A DNA stretch of 64,000 nt from Vibrio sinus (GCF_023634645.1 NZ_JAMKMR010000017.1:1-64000); one strand, 5' to 3'; shown: positions 18,585 through 28,452, counted from the stretch's first letter. Program-made: numbers and translations. Notes: a model not told the origin generated them from the letters alone.

Positions 18585-19358
18585 TTAAGCAGGGACTTCT
18601 TCTCGGCGAAGCATCTCTCCAGCTAAAGCAAGATAAGCCTTAGAGCCGGCAGAATATTTATCATAATACATGGCTGGTTTACCATGACTCGGGGCTTCGG
18701 CTAAGCGCACATTTCTAGGAATAACCGTACGGTAAACCTTGCTACCAAAATGCTTTTTAAGTTGATCAGAAACCTCGTTAGATAAGCGATTTCTCGGATC
18801 AAACATGGTTCGTAACAAACCCTCGATCTTGAGGTTTTCATTCACTACCGCAGCCAGTTTACTGATGGTATCCATGAGGGCGGTTAGCCCCTCCAGCGCA
18901 AAATACTCGCACTGCATTGGTACCAGCACAGAGTCGGCAGCCGCCATCGCATTGATAGTAAGTAGATTAAGTGAAGGGGGACAATCTATAAAAATAAAGT
19001 CGTAATCGTCTTTGACAGGCGCAAGCGCGTTTTTCAATCTGACTTCGCGAGCAAAGACTTCCATCAATTTGATTTCAGCCGCCGTCACATCTCCGTTCGC
19101 TGCGATGAGGTCATAGTGGCCAGAGGTTTTTGGGCACACGACTTCGGCAAACGGCGCATCCTCGACCAACAAATCATACGCTGTAGCATCTACTTGATAT
19201 TTGTCGACACCACTTGCCATCGTGGCATTGCCTTGTGGGTCGAGATCGATAACCAACACTTTTCTCTTCGTCGCAGCCATGGATGCCGCGAGATTGATAC
19301 AAGTTGTTGTCTTGCCTACGCCACCTTTTTGGTTGGCGATTGCTACTATTCTACCCAC
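18585..19358 (-). CDS. parA: Chromosome partition ATPase ParA (Soj-type)
   Basis: Walker-type ATPase of 257 residues driving origin segregation with ParB. The deviant Walker A motif QKGGVGKTTTCINLA is at residues 9-23, and DLDPQGNAT and FIFIDCPPSLN follow. Lacking an N-terminal helix-turn-helix, it is a chromosomal (Soj-like) rather than P1-type ParA. Lies between rsmG and parB, the usual origin order. Confidence 0.96.
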   Translation of the reverse strand: MGRIVAIANQKGGVGKTTTCINLAASMAATKRKVLVIDLDPQGNATMASGVDKYQVDATAYDLLVEDAPFAEVVCPKTSGHYDLIAANGDVTAAEIKLMEVFAREVRLKNALAPVKDDYDFIFIDCPPSLNLLTINAMAAADSVLVPMQCEYFALEGLTALMDTISKLAAVVNENLKIEGLLRTMFDPRNRLSNEVSDQLKKHFGSKVYRTVIPRNVRLAEAPSHGKPAMYYDKYSAGSKAYLALAGEMLRREEVPA

Positions 19359-19373
19359 TGTATTCCTCGCTAT

Positions 19374-20006
19374 TTATTCCTTGCGCGATAAGGTGACAAG
19401 ATGTCTCTCTCCCTCAAGCTGTGGGACATTCAATACTTCAACCTTATCTACACAACACCATTTTGGTAGTAGGTCCAGTTCTTCTTGAGACATTTGCCCT
19501 TTCAACGCGTAAAATACCCCTGAGTCAGGCTTAGGTAAATGATGGCACCACTCAACCATATCTGTCATGGATGCAAACGCGCGACTTAGAACACCATCAA
19601 ACTTTTCTTCAGGAATAAACTCTTCAACTCGACTTTGTACCGGGTTAACGTTCTCCAATTGCAGCTCATGTACGACCTGTTTAATGAAACGGATACGCTT
19701 ACCCAAACTATCCAGCAAATAAAACTGACAATCAGGGTTCATGATGGCCAATGGAATACCGGGCAATCCAGGTCCTGTACCCACATCAATAAAACGATGA
19801 CCATGCAAGTGCGAGCTGACCACAATACTATCCAAAATATGTTTAACCAACATATCCATTGGATCCCGAACCGAAGTCAGGTTATAGGCTTTGTTCCATT
19901 TATCCAGCAAAGCAACAAACCTAACCAATAAACCAATCTGATGATCACTAACCGTTAGCCCACTTTGTTCAACTAACTGCTCTAACTTTACTCGCAAAGA
20001 TTCCAT
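19374..20006 (-). CDS. rsmG: 16S rRNA (guanine527-N7)-methyltransferase RsmG
   Basis: Class I SAM methyltransferase (formerly GidB) modifying G527 of 16S rRNA. 210 residues; SAM motif FIDVGTGPGLPGIPLAI near residue 67, followed by LLDSLGKRIRFI. The start codon overlaps the mnmG stop by one base (TAATG), implying translational coupling. Confidence 0.96.
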   Translation of the reverse strand: MESLRVKLEQLVEQSGLTVSDHQIGLLVRFVALLDKWNKAYNLTSVRDPMDMLVKHILDSIVVSSHLHGHRFIDVGTGPGLPGIPLAIMNPDCQFYLLDSLGKRIRFIKQVVHELQLENVNPVQSRVEEFIPEEKFDGVLSRAFASMTDMVEWCHHLPKPDSGVFYALKGQMSQEELDLLPKWCCVDKVEVLNVPQLEGERHLVTLSRKE

Positions 20007-21901
20007 TATGCTACTTCACCTTTTTTAAGTAAGCCTTGCTTCTTCAGGTGAACAAGCAAGATGGAAATCGCAGCAGGTGTAATACCTGAAATACGTGACG
20101 CTATGCCAATCGTCTCAGGCTTTGCTTCGGTAAGCTTTGATACCACTTCGTTCGATAAGCCTTTGACGGTCTGATAATCCAAGTCCATCGGCAGTTTGGT
20201 ATTTTCATGACGCAGCGATTTCTCAATCTCATCTTGCTGGCGCTGAATATACCCTTCGTATTTTACTTGGATCTCAACTTGCTCCGCCGCTTGAATATCT
20301 GCTAGTGCGGGTGCAAATGTTTCTAAAGAGGTAAGTTGCGCGTAATCGAGTTCTGGGCGACGCAGGAGATCCTCGCCGCTGGCTTCTCTGGAAATGGGCG
20401 TTTTCAATAACGCATTCAGGGCTTCAACCCCCTCAGATGTTGGGTTGATCCAGGTCTGACTAAGACGAGCGCGCTCTCGTTCCATGTTGTCGATCTTCTC
20501 GTTGAATCTTGCCCAACGATGATCATCGACCAATCCAAGCTGGCGTGCAGTCTCTGTTAAACGCAAGTCAGCGTTGTCTTCACGCAGCAACAAACGATAT
20601 TCAGCACGAGATGTGAACATCCTGTATGGTTCCTTGGTACCCATTGTGGATAGATCATCAATCAGCACCCCCATATAAGCTTGATCACGACGAGGGCTCC
20701 AGCCTTCCTTGCCTTGACTATATAAGCTTGCATTAAGCCCAGCCATTAGACCTTGCGCGGCAGCTTCTTCGTAACCAGTTGTGCCGTTGATCTGTCCAGC
20801 AAAGAACAGACCGTTAATGAACTTGGTTTCGTAGGTTTGTTTTAAATCTCGAGGATCAAAGAAATCGTACTCAATCGCATAACCTGGGCGGACAATGTGT
20901 GCGTTTTCAAAGCCCTTCATTGAACGTACGATCTCAACTTGCACATCAAATGGTAAGCTCGTCGAAATTCCATTCGGATACAGTTCTTTACTATCGAGAC
21001 CTTCTGGTTCAATAAATATCTGATGGCTGTTTTTGTCAGCAAAGCGCATGACTTTGTCTTCTATGGATGGACAATAGCGAGGGCCAATACCCTCGATAAC
21101 CCCTGCATACATTGGGCTTCTGTCCAAGTTTGCTCGAATCACATCATGCGTCATTTCATTCGTATGTGTGATGTAGCATGGAATCTGACGTGGATGCTGC
21201 TGTCTATCCCCTAAAAATGAGAACACGGGAGTCGGATTGTCACCATGTTGCACTTCGAGCTGCGAAAAATCGACACTATTGGCATCAATACGCGGTGGAG
21301 TGCCAGTTTTTAAACGATCCACTCGAAAAGGTAGTTCACGGAGTCGGTGAGCAAGAGCAATGGATGGAGGATCGCCTGCACGGCCACCAGAGAAGTTTTC
21401 CATACCAATATGGATCTTTCCACCAAGAAACGTGCCTACGGTCAATACAATGGCTTGGGCGTGGAATTTAAGCCCCATTTGAGTGACAACACCCACAGCT
21501 TGATCATTCTCAACAATAAGATCATCCACGGATTGTTGGAACAAGGTTAGATTTGCTGTGTTCTCTAAAACGTTTCGGATATAGGTCTTATACAAGGCTC
21601 TGTCCGCTTGCGCTCGAGTTGCTCTTACCGCTGGACCTTTAGAAGCATTAAGCGTTCTAAACTGAATGCCAGAATGATCGATGGCTTGGGCCATCACCCC
21701 ACCCATGGCATCCACTTCCTTGACTAGGTGCCCTTTACCAATACCACCGATCGCAGGGTTACATGACATTTGGCCGAGAGTATCGATATTGTGTGTCAAT
21801 AACAGTGTCTTTTGACCTGTTCGCGCAGAAGCGAGTGCAGCTTCAGTACCAGCATGACCACCTCCGACAACAATGACATCAAATTTTTCATGATAAAGCA
21901 T
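20006..21901 (-). CDS. mnmG: tRNA uridine-5-carboxymethylaminomethyl modification enzyme MnmG (GidA)
   Basis: FAD enzyme that with MnmE modifies U34 of certain tRNAs. 631 residues. N-terminal dinucleotide site VVGGGHAGTEAALA; also GTFLGGKIHIG and FRVDRLKTGTPPRI. The C-terminal helical domain ends SILLVHLKKQGL. First gene left of oriC and transcribed away from it, as in E. coli; its transcription is classically linked to origin activity. Confidence 0.97.
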   Translation of the reverse strand: MLYHEKFDVIVVGGGHAGTEAALASARTGQKTLLLTHNIDTLGQMSCNPAIGGIGKGHLVKEVDAMGGVMAQAIDHSGIQFRTLNASKGPAVRATRAQADRALYKTYIRNVLENTANLTLFQQSVDDLIVENDQAVGVVTQMGLKFHAQAIVLTVGTFLGGKIHIGMENFSGGRAGDPPSIALAHRLRELPFRVDRLKTGTPPRIDANSVDFSQLEVQHGDNPTPVFSFLGDRQQHPRQIPCYITHTNEMTHDVIRANLDRSPMYAGVIEGIGPRYCPSIEDKVMRFADKNSHQIFIEPEGLDSKELYPNGISTSLPFDVQVEIVRSMKGFENAHIVRPGYAIEYDFFDPRDLKQTYETKFINGLFFAGQINGTTGYEEAAAQGLMAGLNASLYSQGKEGWSPRRDQAYMGVLIDDLSTMGTKEPYRMFTSRAEYRLLLREDNADLRLTETARQLGLVDDHRWARFNEKIDNMERERARLSQTWINPTSEGVEALNALLKTPISREASGEDLLRRPELDYAQLTSLETFAPALADIQAAEQVEIQVKYEGYIQRQQDEIEKSLRHENTKLPMDLDYQTVKGLSNEVVSKLTEAKPETIGIASRISGITPAAISILLVHLKKQGLLKKGEVA

Positions 21902-22003
21902 ACGTCGACCTCAAATATAACCCGTAGCAACGGACAGACAAAAGGAGACGTATTCTACCTTCTTTCCTCATTGGAGAAAATCGCTTTTGCATACTTTTTG
22001 CCA

Positions 22004-22268
22004 GATCCTTTTAGAACCTTAATATATATAGATCTATATAGATCTTTTTATTGGATCTATTATTAGGATCGCCATCTCTTGTGGATAAGTGGAAAATGAT
22101 CAACAAGATCATGCTTATTGATTTGATCAAAACATGTGTTGTTGCTCTGATCTGATCGAGGATTTGCTGGGATCAAAAAGCTTAGTTATGCACATGGGGT
22201 CGAATGATCTAGAGTTATTATTGGGATAACTATAGGTTAATCACCGAAAAGATCTAATATTATCCACA
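22004..22268. other. oriC: Chromosome I replication origin oriC
   Basis: Between mnmG and mioC, aligning with E. coli oriC by eye. From left: an AT-rich unwinding region with repeated GATCT motifs (22021-22070), R1-type DnaA box TTATCCACA on the minus strand (22080-22088), R2-like TTATGCACA (22186-22194), R3-like TTATCCCAA on the minus strand (22221-22229) and R4-type TTATCCACA (22260-22268). Thirteen GATC Dam/SeqA sites occur between 22004 and 22254, far above chance. An IHF site is expected but I could not assign one. Confidence 0.95.
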
Positions 22269-22688
22269 AGTGGTCTTGTCGTGTGGGTTATTTGGGGATG
22301 AGTGTGTACAGTTTATCTCGTTCCTGCCGTTACTCCCATCAATAGGGCTACTAATCTCGACTGTGCTGGTTGAATTGACTTGTCTATATTAAAGAATTTT
22401 TAGTTAACAGAATGATTTACGGTATAAATGTAAAAGCTTTAGAGTTGCACTGATATGAATATAATTATAGTATTCTGACCCCTAACTTAGATTGGTTATC
22501 TGGTGTATTCAATCGAATGATAAATAATAGTATTTTTTAAATTATATTATTATCAATTGCTTATCTCGTCTAACATGTTATTTTTTCTTCTTTGCGAGAT
22601 GGTATTGCTTTTAGGTGACTGAAGTTAGGTATTCATTTATTCGTTTACTAATAAAGTGAATTAAATTTTTTAAGTAAAGAGATAAAGC
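22269..22688. other. Gene-free AT-rich spacer right of oriC
   Basis: 420 bp without a credible gene. In E. coli this side carries the mioC promoter reading into oriC; here a lipoprotein gene on the plus strand lies between, so the stretch should hold that gene's promoter. It is AT-rich with no motif strong enough to name. Confidence 0.5.
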
Positions 22689-23090
22689 ATGAAAAAAATT
22701 TTAACGTTAGGTATTGCGGCCTCAGTCCTTACATTGTCTGGTTGTTCGACAATGTTTAATAGCGGCAGTCAAACAATTGTAGCGACGGCCCCTGATAAGA
22801 ACGTCAATGTGGACGTCACAACGGCAAGCTCTACCTACCAAACCACGCTACCTACAACAATTGTCACTGCTCCATCATCGACTAGGGACGTAACCATTAA
22901 AGTGGATGATAAATGCTACAAGAATACTTCCGTTACAGTAAATAAGTCGGTTACTCCTTCTTATTGGGCTAATATTTTGAACGGTTGGGGATTCTTAATC
23001 GATTATGCTACTGGTGATATGTGGAAATATGACAGTCAGGTACTGGTTCCTACCGAAAAGAAAACAGACTGCGTTGCAAGTAAAAGCTAA
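22689..23090 (+). CDS. Small outer-membrane-type lipoprotein, function unknown
   Basis: 133-residue lipoprotein: basic start MKKI, hydrophobic segment, and lipobox LSGC with the lipidated Cys at residue 19. Ser at +2 predicts sorting to the outer membrane. The mature part is Thr/Val/Ser-rich, probably beta-rich, and ends with an aromatic stretch (WANILNGWGFLIDYATGDMW) of a kind seen in several small Gram-negative lipoproteins. A ribosome site (AAGAG) precedes the ATG. It sits between oriC and mioC, converging on mioC, where E. coli has no gene, so it is an insertion into the origin block. Function not recognised. Confidence 0.8.
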   Translation: MKKILTLGIAASVLTLSGCSTMFNSGSQTIVATAPDKNVNVDVTTASSTYQTTLPTTIVTAPSSTRDVTIKVDDKCYKNTSVTVNKSVTPSYWANILNGWGFLIDYATGDMWKYDSQVLVPTEKKTDCVASKS

Positions 23091-23128
23091 TTAGTCAACT
23101 TATAGCTACTTATTTAACGTGTGATCGA

Positions 23129-23159
23129 CAAGAGTAGGCCTCAATTGGGCCTGCTCTTG
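23129..23159. terminator. Stem-loop between lipoprotein gene and mioC
   Basis: A 12-bp stem CAAGAGTAGGCC / GGCCTGCTCTTG (one G-U pair) with a 7-base loop, between convergent genes. No long T-run follows on either strand, so it is a likely but not classic terminator. Confidence 0.55.
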
Positions 23160-23182
23160 ATTAAAGTAACTGAATGACCCAA

Positions 23183-23623
23183 TTAATTCGAAAATAGTTG
23201 TATGTTTTTATTTAACCACTCTTCAGCGGCATCTTCTGGCACTGGGTGGGTTAATACATCTATCGTTAAACACTCCGCCACCGGTTTTGCCCCTGCTTGT
23301 TGTAATAATTGGAAAGCTTGTTTTCCGGCTGCGCAAAATGTGTCGTAACTCTTATCACCAATGGCGATAACGGCGTATCTCACCTTGCTCAAGTCAGTGC
23401 TATCACCCTCAAGCTCAGCAAAGAAAGGCTGAATATTATCGGGGAACTCACCCGCGCCATGTGTAGAGGTAATCACCAGCCAAATACCTTCATTCGGGAT
23501 CTCGTTCAATTCTGGCGCATTGTGGATCATGGTTTGTTGGCCGTTTTGTTCGAATAACTCACTTAAGTGATCACCGACGTATTCAGCTCCGCCTAACGTG
23601 CTGCCCGTTATTATGTGGATCAT
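23183..23623 (-). CDS. mioC: Flavodoxin-like protein MioC
   Basis: FMN-binding flavodoxin of 146 residues, the usual MioC size. FMN phosphate loop TGSTLGGAEYVGDHL at the N-terminus and later TSTHGAGEFPDN and GDKSYDTFC, the classic flavodoxin loops. In E. coli MioC supports biotin synthase activity. Its position beside oriC, transcribed toward the origin, matches E. coli, although a lipoprotein gene now intervenes. Confidence 0.93.
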   Translation of the reverse strand: MIHIITGSTLGGAEYVGDHLSELFEQNGQQTMIHNAPELNEIPNEGIWLVITSTHGAGEFPDNIQPFFAELEGDSTDLSKVRYAVIAIGDKSYDTFCAAGKQAFQLLQQAGAKPVAECLTIDVLTHPVPEDAAEEWLNKNIQLFSN

Positions 23624-23729
23624 TTTAATTCCTAATATTGTCGAAAACTGATTTATGGTACCGCTAAATATGCTGCCGGGGAAAGTCTTGCTGCGCGTTA
23701 TAAAATCGGTGGGCTCGAATAGAAAGTAG

Positions 23730-23763
23730 GAATAGAAAACAGACGCAAGCCTGTTTTCTATTC
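23730..23763 (-). terminator. Long stem-loop ending the 1492-residue gene
   Basis: Perfect 13-bp inverted repeat GAATAGAAAACAG with an 8-base loop, 10 bp after the stop of the large gene. The motif GAATAGAAA occurs again at 23717-23725. On the minus strand the stem ends T-rich. Probably a transcription terminator or 3' stabilising hairpin. Confidence 0.6.
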
Positions 23764-23772
23764 AATACCCAT

Positions 23773-26700
23773 TTATAGTGAGCGAGACAAGAGTACCAAG
23801 CCTAGATCAGCGCTAGGTGAGAGGATTAAATATCCACTGCGGAAGGTGTAATACTCAGCCCAAGGGTCGATATCATTCCATTTCCCATCCTCTTCGTTCC
23901 ACTGAATTGTTGAATAGGTCATAAATGTAGCGCCTCGGCCAAAATCGCTACCGAGCTCGTGGACAATATCTTTGGCTCGGTTTTCACTGCCGACAACAGA
24001 ATAAACGATGCCAAAGAAGATATTTAAGCTCTCTCTAATCGCATTCGCGGTTTTTAATAATTGAAATGTCGGCTTTTTGAGCTCATCTGGCTGGGTCGGT
24101 CTTGCGCGCTCTATCAGGGTAGCAAAAAGGGTAGCGAGCTTGATCGCCATATCCAAGTGGCCTGCTATGGTTTTGTAGACCAGTTTGCCCGTTCTTTTAC
24201 TATCACTTAATTCTTTTGCTTCCCAAAGGTAAAATTCAAGAAATTCACTAAAGACGCGTCCTGCTTTAAAAACTAAGCGTGACAGCTGTATATTATCGAC
24301 AAATTCTTTAACGGCGTCGTTGTTTTTCGCAGGCCCTTTGAGCGAGTATTTGAGTATCCAGGCCATGTTTTCGTAACAACGACAGCCAATTTGCCAGCCA
24401 AGAAACCCGTTCGATGCGGATGTGCTTGATAAAAGGGCAGGGTTGGGATGTAAATCATTAAAGCTTGTCATCGAAGTATTGCTCTGCAGGTAGTTGACAA
24501 CCCAAGTACTCATGCCACAGGTCCAAGCAAAGAAATCTTCAAAGCTTAGGGTAGTGGATAGGTTTACACCCAATACCTTGAGTAGGTCGGTGAGTAGTGG
24601 AATTTGAAGCGTGACTAAAGGTGCAGACCAGATCCCGCTGAGTAGGCCTTTTATATTATTGGGATCAAGCGCCGTTTGCACCAGCTGGGTGATATCTTCG
24701 ATCAGGTTAAATAGATCATCTCCTACGTTCTTTACGCTACCCAGAAAACTGTTCACCATTTGAGCGGGATCGGCGATAGCGCCTAAGCCTGAGATAAAAG
24801 TGCCAAGCAAATCGACCAAGGTGTTTTCAACATCATTAGAAATATGAGCGAGATCGGTATCAATGGCAGTGATCAACGGCTGAGGGGCTGCAATATTATT
24901 AATAATGATCGGTGATAAGGCGTTCATATCTTGATCAATATTTTGTGTGAGCTTGGCTATCCCTTCTTCTATCAAGTGCATGATGGGATGAATGACTTTA
25001 CTTTGCGCGATGTCGATACCGCTTTTTAGCTCATTTTGTATTTGTTGTGACTGATCTTGACCAAAAGGGGAGTTGTTAATGATTGAGTTTAACGCGCCAT
25101 CAAATTCAGCTTTGCCCATTTTGAGATCGTTTTGAAATTGTGTAAAAGGCGTGTCAACTGGAGGAGTAAATGAGTGGCTTTGGCCTAGAAGATTGCGCAT
25201 ATAAGCTTTAAAGCTATCGATGTATTTGATCATATCACCGAGGTGAAAAAACATCTCAATAAATCGGATGACCGCTAACATGTAGTCGAACCATGCATTG
25301 ATAACCAAAAATAGTGCAGATAGGCCGGGAATAACACTCAACACCTTTTCTACTGACAGTACGACTTGTTGAACATCCTTCAATGCCACACCGATATCTT
25401 TCAGTACATCACCGGGGATTTTCGCCAGTCTATCAAAAATGTTTTCCCCTTCTTTGATGACACTTTTGCGCACTCTAGCTAAATCGTCGCCCAATTTTTT
25501 CGCTTCTTTTTCAGCCCAGCTTTCTAATGAGTGCCAGGCATGGGTGATCCAATCGAAAGGAGACCAGGATAAGCCAAGCTGAGCCGAGTAGATCTGTGGC
25601 TTAATCACGCAAAGAAATGGGTTGATGTATCTTGGCGAATTTGAATGGTATAACCCATTGGCAATCATGATATTGACGCCATCACCACTATATTGCTTAA
25701 AGTGGCTGCTATCGGTTTGGCCCATTTTCAGTAGCTCTGCACCCGTTTGTTTGGACAATTGGCATAATTGCTGTTCGCCATCAGATTCATTGATGCCTGC
25801 GCGATACTTAGGTTTCATAGTGCCAACTTGCTCGGGCGTGATATTGGTTTGCAAGCGGTTATTGGCGCCATGGCCAATAAAGCAGCTAAACCATGCTGAG
25901 GTCGATGGAGAATCATTGGCTTGCAAAGGAACAACGGCGCTACCTAAAGTGGGGTTTGTGATAAATCTCGGGGTTAAGGGTTGGTTGGCGGCCACATAGT
26001 TACCCATGTCGACGCTGCGAATCATGATATGCGCGGCGAGGTTGGTGGCGAGAACTCTAAACCGAAGCGGTGAATGTTTAGTGATGGGACGTATTATCGC
26101 GCCTGAATTGCGTGATGCCTGATGAGCATAGCCGTTGTGATCGATGAGCGTAATTGGAGTAGTGGAGCGAATTTCGTAGTAGAAGGCGTCGGCAACGGCG
26201 GATTGAGTATCCGTATTATCAAATGGAATGCCGTAGCCATATTGGTTGATAGGCTCTATCACCACCTGGTGAAATTGTTTGCGTACCGCTTGAGGTCTTT
26301 GACTGTTGGTAAGTTGCTTTCGTTCAGTGATGGTTTGCGTAGACCATTGCCCGGCAACGTGGTTAAAGCTGTATATCTGAGTGGTTAACTCTTGGCTAGC
26401 GGGATCGCCTTTCACACTGACGTATTCAAAATCATGACTGAAACGGTTGTTACAAGCCAAGTTCACATGCGCATTGCCAAGAAATAGCGCTTGGTTGGCC
26501 ATCATACTCGTATCAGTGGTATCGGTGCGAAAGTCTGGTACGTTGTCGTATCGCCAAACCGTATTTTCTACTGGCCCCATTGCGATTAGGTTTTTCGTAT
26601 AGCCATTGGTGGCAAATGGGTTGTTAGCTTGATTAGTCTCACCATCGGTGATAAACGATTGGCTGATGAGGCCTGCCCCATTTTCCGTTTTAATAAGAAA

Positions 26701-28251
26701 ACGCCAACCACCATATTTCGACTGACCACCTCTAAGAAAGTATGTTTTTGAATAGCCAAGATAGCCGGGAAAATTGAGTTTGACGGTGGACTGGATTTCT
26801 TTTGTGGCTCGATTTACGCCGTACATGATGACTCTGGAATCTCGCTCTTTACCCACAAGCCAAGCGATACCAATATAGATATCGGTAGTTACAGGTTTGC
26901 TGTCTTTCACCGTTAAGTTACTCGCTAGCGTTGAGCAAATATAATGGCTATCTGTGATATCAGAGATAATGGCACTGTCAGAGTAGCTAGGGGCGCTGGG
27001 TAAATATTTTGCGCAATGGTAATAGGCGCTGCTTGTTAGAATGGGCTGGTTAGTATAGTGCAAGTTAAATGGGGTATTGTCTGCCAGTACAGCACTGTTA
27101 CATTCAAATTTGCTGCTATCAAAGTCCAGCAGTTTGTAATAGCCAGGCTCACCTTCACAATAACAAGAGAAGCTAACTTTCAGCTGATTGTTGGAGGGAG
27201 CGGCATCTTTTATGTATTCAATATCGTTAATTGCGTTGAGTGGGAAGGTGGTTTGCGCAGCATAGACGTTAATAGAATCAGCATAGATGAAACTGTATAC
27301 GGCGTTTTCAAGTTTGTTACTACTGTTTTGAAACCAAAGGTGTGTGTAGCCATTTCGATCGATATAGCGCGATTTTAATGTCCAGTAACCTTTAGTGCCT
27401 AAGGTACATAATGGGGCGTTCGTATCACTTTTGTAGGTGGTCCACTGAGCGTTTTCAACGGCATTCACTATGCTATTTCTATCCGGATAGAGTGACAAGT
27501 TCAGCGATATTTTTCGAGAAAGGATAACGGTGGCGTCTTGGCAAAGGATAAACACTAACCACATGGCCTGAGTTGGGCTCTGGCTATTGGTCTGGTCATA
27601 GATATCGTTACTGCCCGGCAAGGTGACAGCGACAATTCGCTCTGGGTTGATCGTGAGATTGAGTGGTACTATATGTTTGTGGTGGCCATCGGCGGGTATC
27701 TCAGCATCATGCAAGTGTACAGGAATGTTTTCGTAATGTTCAAATTGCCATTGCTTGGCCTGCTCATCGTAGACGACTTGCACGACTTCAGTGGGACCAT
27801 AGTGGGCTGATTTGTCGATAAAGGTCGCTTCTACCGACTCATCAGCGTTAAACGTTGGCATGGAATACAGTTTACAGTTGCCCCAGTTAAACCCTTCGAT
27901 ACTGTCGACGAGACTAGACAAGTTCGGTGCCTGACTGTATGCGGGATAACTCATTAACTCATCAGATACTCGAAAACTATAAATGCCTGGCTCTGCCAAC
28001 ATCTCATCGTTGCTAATACCGAAATCAGCCGGGTTGCTGGTCAGCTCTGGAATGGTATCGCCCCACGCGGTTGGCACGCGGCCTGCAGCGATGAGTGCAG
28101 ATAGTGAGGCAAGTTTAATACTGCCAGAAACAAACGCTCGTCGAGAAATCAAACTGTCGAAGCATTGCAGTTCTTTGTGTTGCAGCTCCGGTGAGCGAAT
28201 AAGTTGTTTTAGTTTGCTCGCGAGTTTAAGCCGTAGTTCACCAAGTGACAT
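23773..28251 (-). CDS. Very large Tat-leader protein of unknown function (1492 residues)
   Basis: I do not recognise this family. The N-terminus has a twin-arginine leader: charged region, SRRAFVSG at residues 36-43, hydrophobic stretch and small residues near 60-64 (AWG before D). This predicts folded export across the inner membrane, often seen with cofactor-containing enzymes, although no cofactor motif is evident. Residues about 65-890 are Asn/Ser/Thr/Tyr-rich with alternating patterns suggesting beta structure. From about 895 (WSPFDWITHAWHSLESWAEK) the protein becomes strongly helical and amphipathic, with hydrophobic stretches near 960-1010 and 1130-1230. The N-terminal 35 residues before RR are unusually long. 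It stands alone between mioC and mnmE, which are normally close neighbours. Confidence 0.85.
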   Translation of the reverse strand: MSLGELRLKLASKLKQLIRSPELQHKELQCFDSLISRRAFVSGSIKLASLSALIAAGRVPTAWGDTIPELTSNPADFGISNDEMLAEPGIYSFRVSDELMSYPAYSQAPNLSSLVDSIEGFNWGNCKLYSMPTFNADESVEATFIDKSAHYGPTEVVQVVYDEQAKQWQFEHYENIPVHLHDAEIPADGHHKHIVPLNLTINPERIVAVTLPGSNDIYDQTNSQSPTQAMWLVFILCQDATVILSRKISLNLSLYPDRNSIVNAVENAQWTTYKSDTNAPLCTLGTKGYWTLKSRYIDRNGYTHLWFQNSSNKLENAVYSFIYADSINVYAAQTTFPLNAINDIEYIKDAAPSNNQLKVSFSCYCEGEPGYYKLLDFDSSKFECNSAVLADNTPFNLHYTNQPILTSSAYYHCAKYLPSAPSYSDSAIISDITDSHYICSTLASNLTVKDSKPVTTDIYIGIAWLVGKERDSRVIMYGVNRATKEIQSTVKLNFPGYLGYSKTYFLRGGQSKYGGWRFLIKTENGAGLISQSFITDGETNQANNPFATNGYTKNLIAMGPVENTVWRYDNVPDFRTDTTDTSMMANQALFLGNAHVNLACNNRFSHDFEYVSVKGDPASQELTTQIYSFNHVAGQWSTQTITERKQLTNSQRPQAVRKQFHQVVIEPINQYGYGIPFDNTDTQSAVADAFYYEIRSTTPITLIDHNGYAHQASRNSGAIIRPITKHSPLRFRVLATNLAAHIMIRSVDMGNYVAANQPLTPRFITNPTLGSAVVPLQANDSPSTSAWFSCFIGHGANNRLQTNITPEQVGTMKPKYRAGINESDGEQQLCQLSKQTGAELLKMGQTDSSHFKQYSGDGVNIMIANGLYHSNSPRYINPFLCVIKPQIYSAQLGLSWSPFDWITHAWHSLESWAEKEAKKLGDDLARVRKSVIKEGENIFDRLAKIPGDVLKDIGVALKDVQQVVLSVEKVLSVIPGLSALFLVINAWFDYMLAVIRFIEMFFHLGDMIKYIDSFKAYMRNLLGQSHSFTPPVDTPFTQFQNDLKMGKAEFDGALNSIINNSPFGQDQSQQIQNELKSGIDIAQSKVIHPIMHLIEEGIAKLTQNIDQDMNALSPIIINNIAAPQPLITAIDTDLAHISNDVENTLVDLLGTFISGLGAIADPAQMVNSFLGSVKNVGDDLFNLIEDITQLVQTALDPNNIKGLLSGIWSAPLVTLQIPLLTDLLKVLGVNLSTTLSFEDFFAWTCGMSTWVVNYLQSNTSMTSFNDLHPNPALLSSTSASNGFLGWQIGCRCYENMAWILKYSLKGPAKNNDAVKEFVDNIQLSRLVFKAGRVFSEFLEFYLWEAKELSDSKRTGKLVYKTIAGHLDMAIKLATLFATLIERARPTQPDELKKPTFQLLKTANAIRESLNIFFGIVYSVVGSENRAKDIVHELGSDFGRGATFMTYSTIQWNEEDGKWNDIDPWAEYYTFRSGYLILSPSADLGLVLLSRSL

Positions 28252-28452
28252 TTTTATAATTACCAGTTATTAGTTATAAATGGCAGCTATTAAAATCGGC
28301 TAAGATGAAGCTTTTATTAAATCGACATAAATACTGTTAATTACATTAACTTACAGTATGTTAGATTGTAATTGAGGTTTGAAAGTCGCCTATTGGGCTG
28401 GCGTTTAAAGCAAAAGCAACGATTTTATGCATTGCTTTTGCTTCTTTGAGCG
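28252..28452. other. Spacer between mnmE and the large Tat-leader gene
   Basis: 201 bp without a gene. It contains the promoter region of the large minus-strand gene; its ATG has no clear Shine-Dalgarno sequence. A repeat AAAGCAAAAGCAACG / GCATTGCTTTTGCTT (28408-28445) forms a hairpin that could terminate mnmE transcription. Confidence 0.45.
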
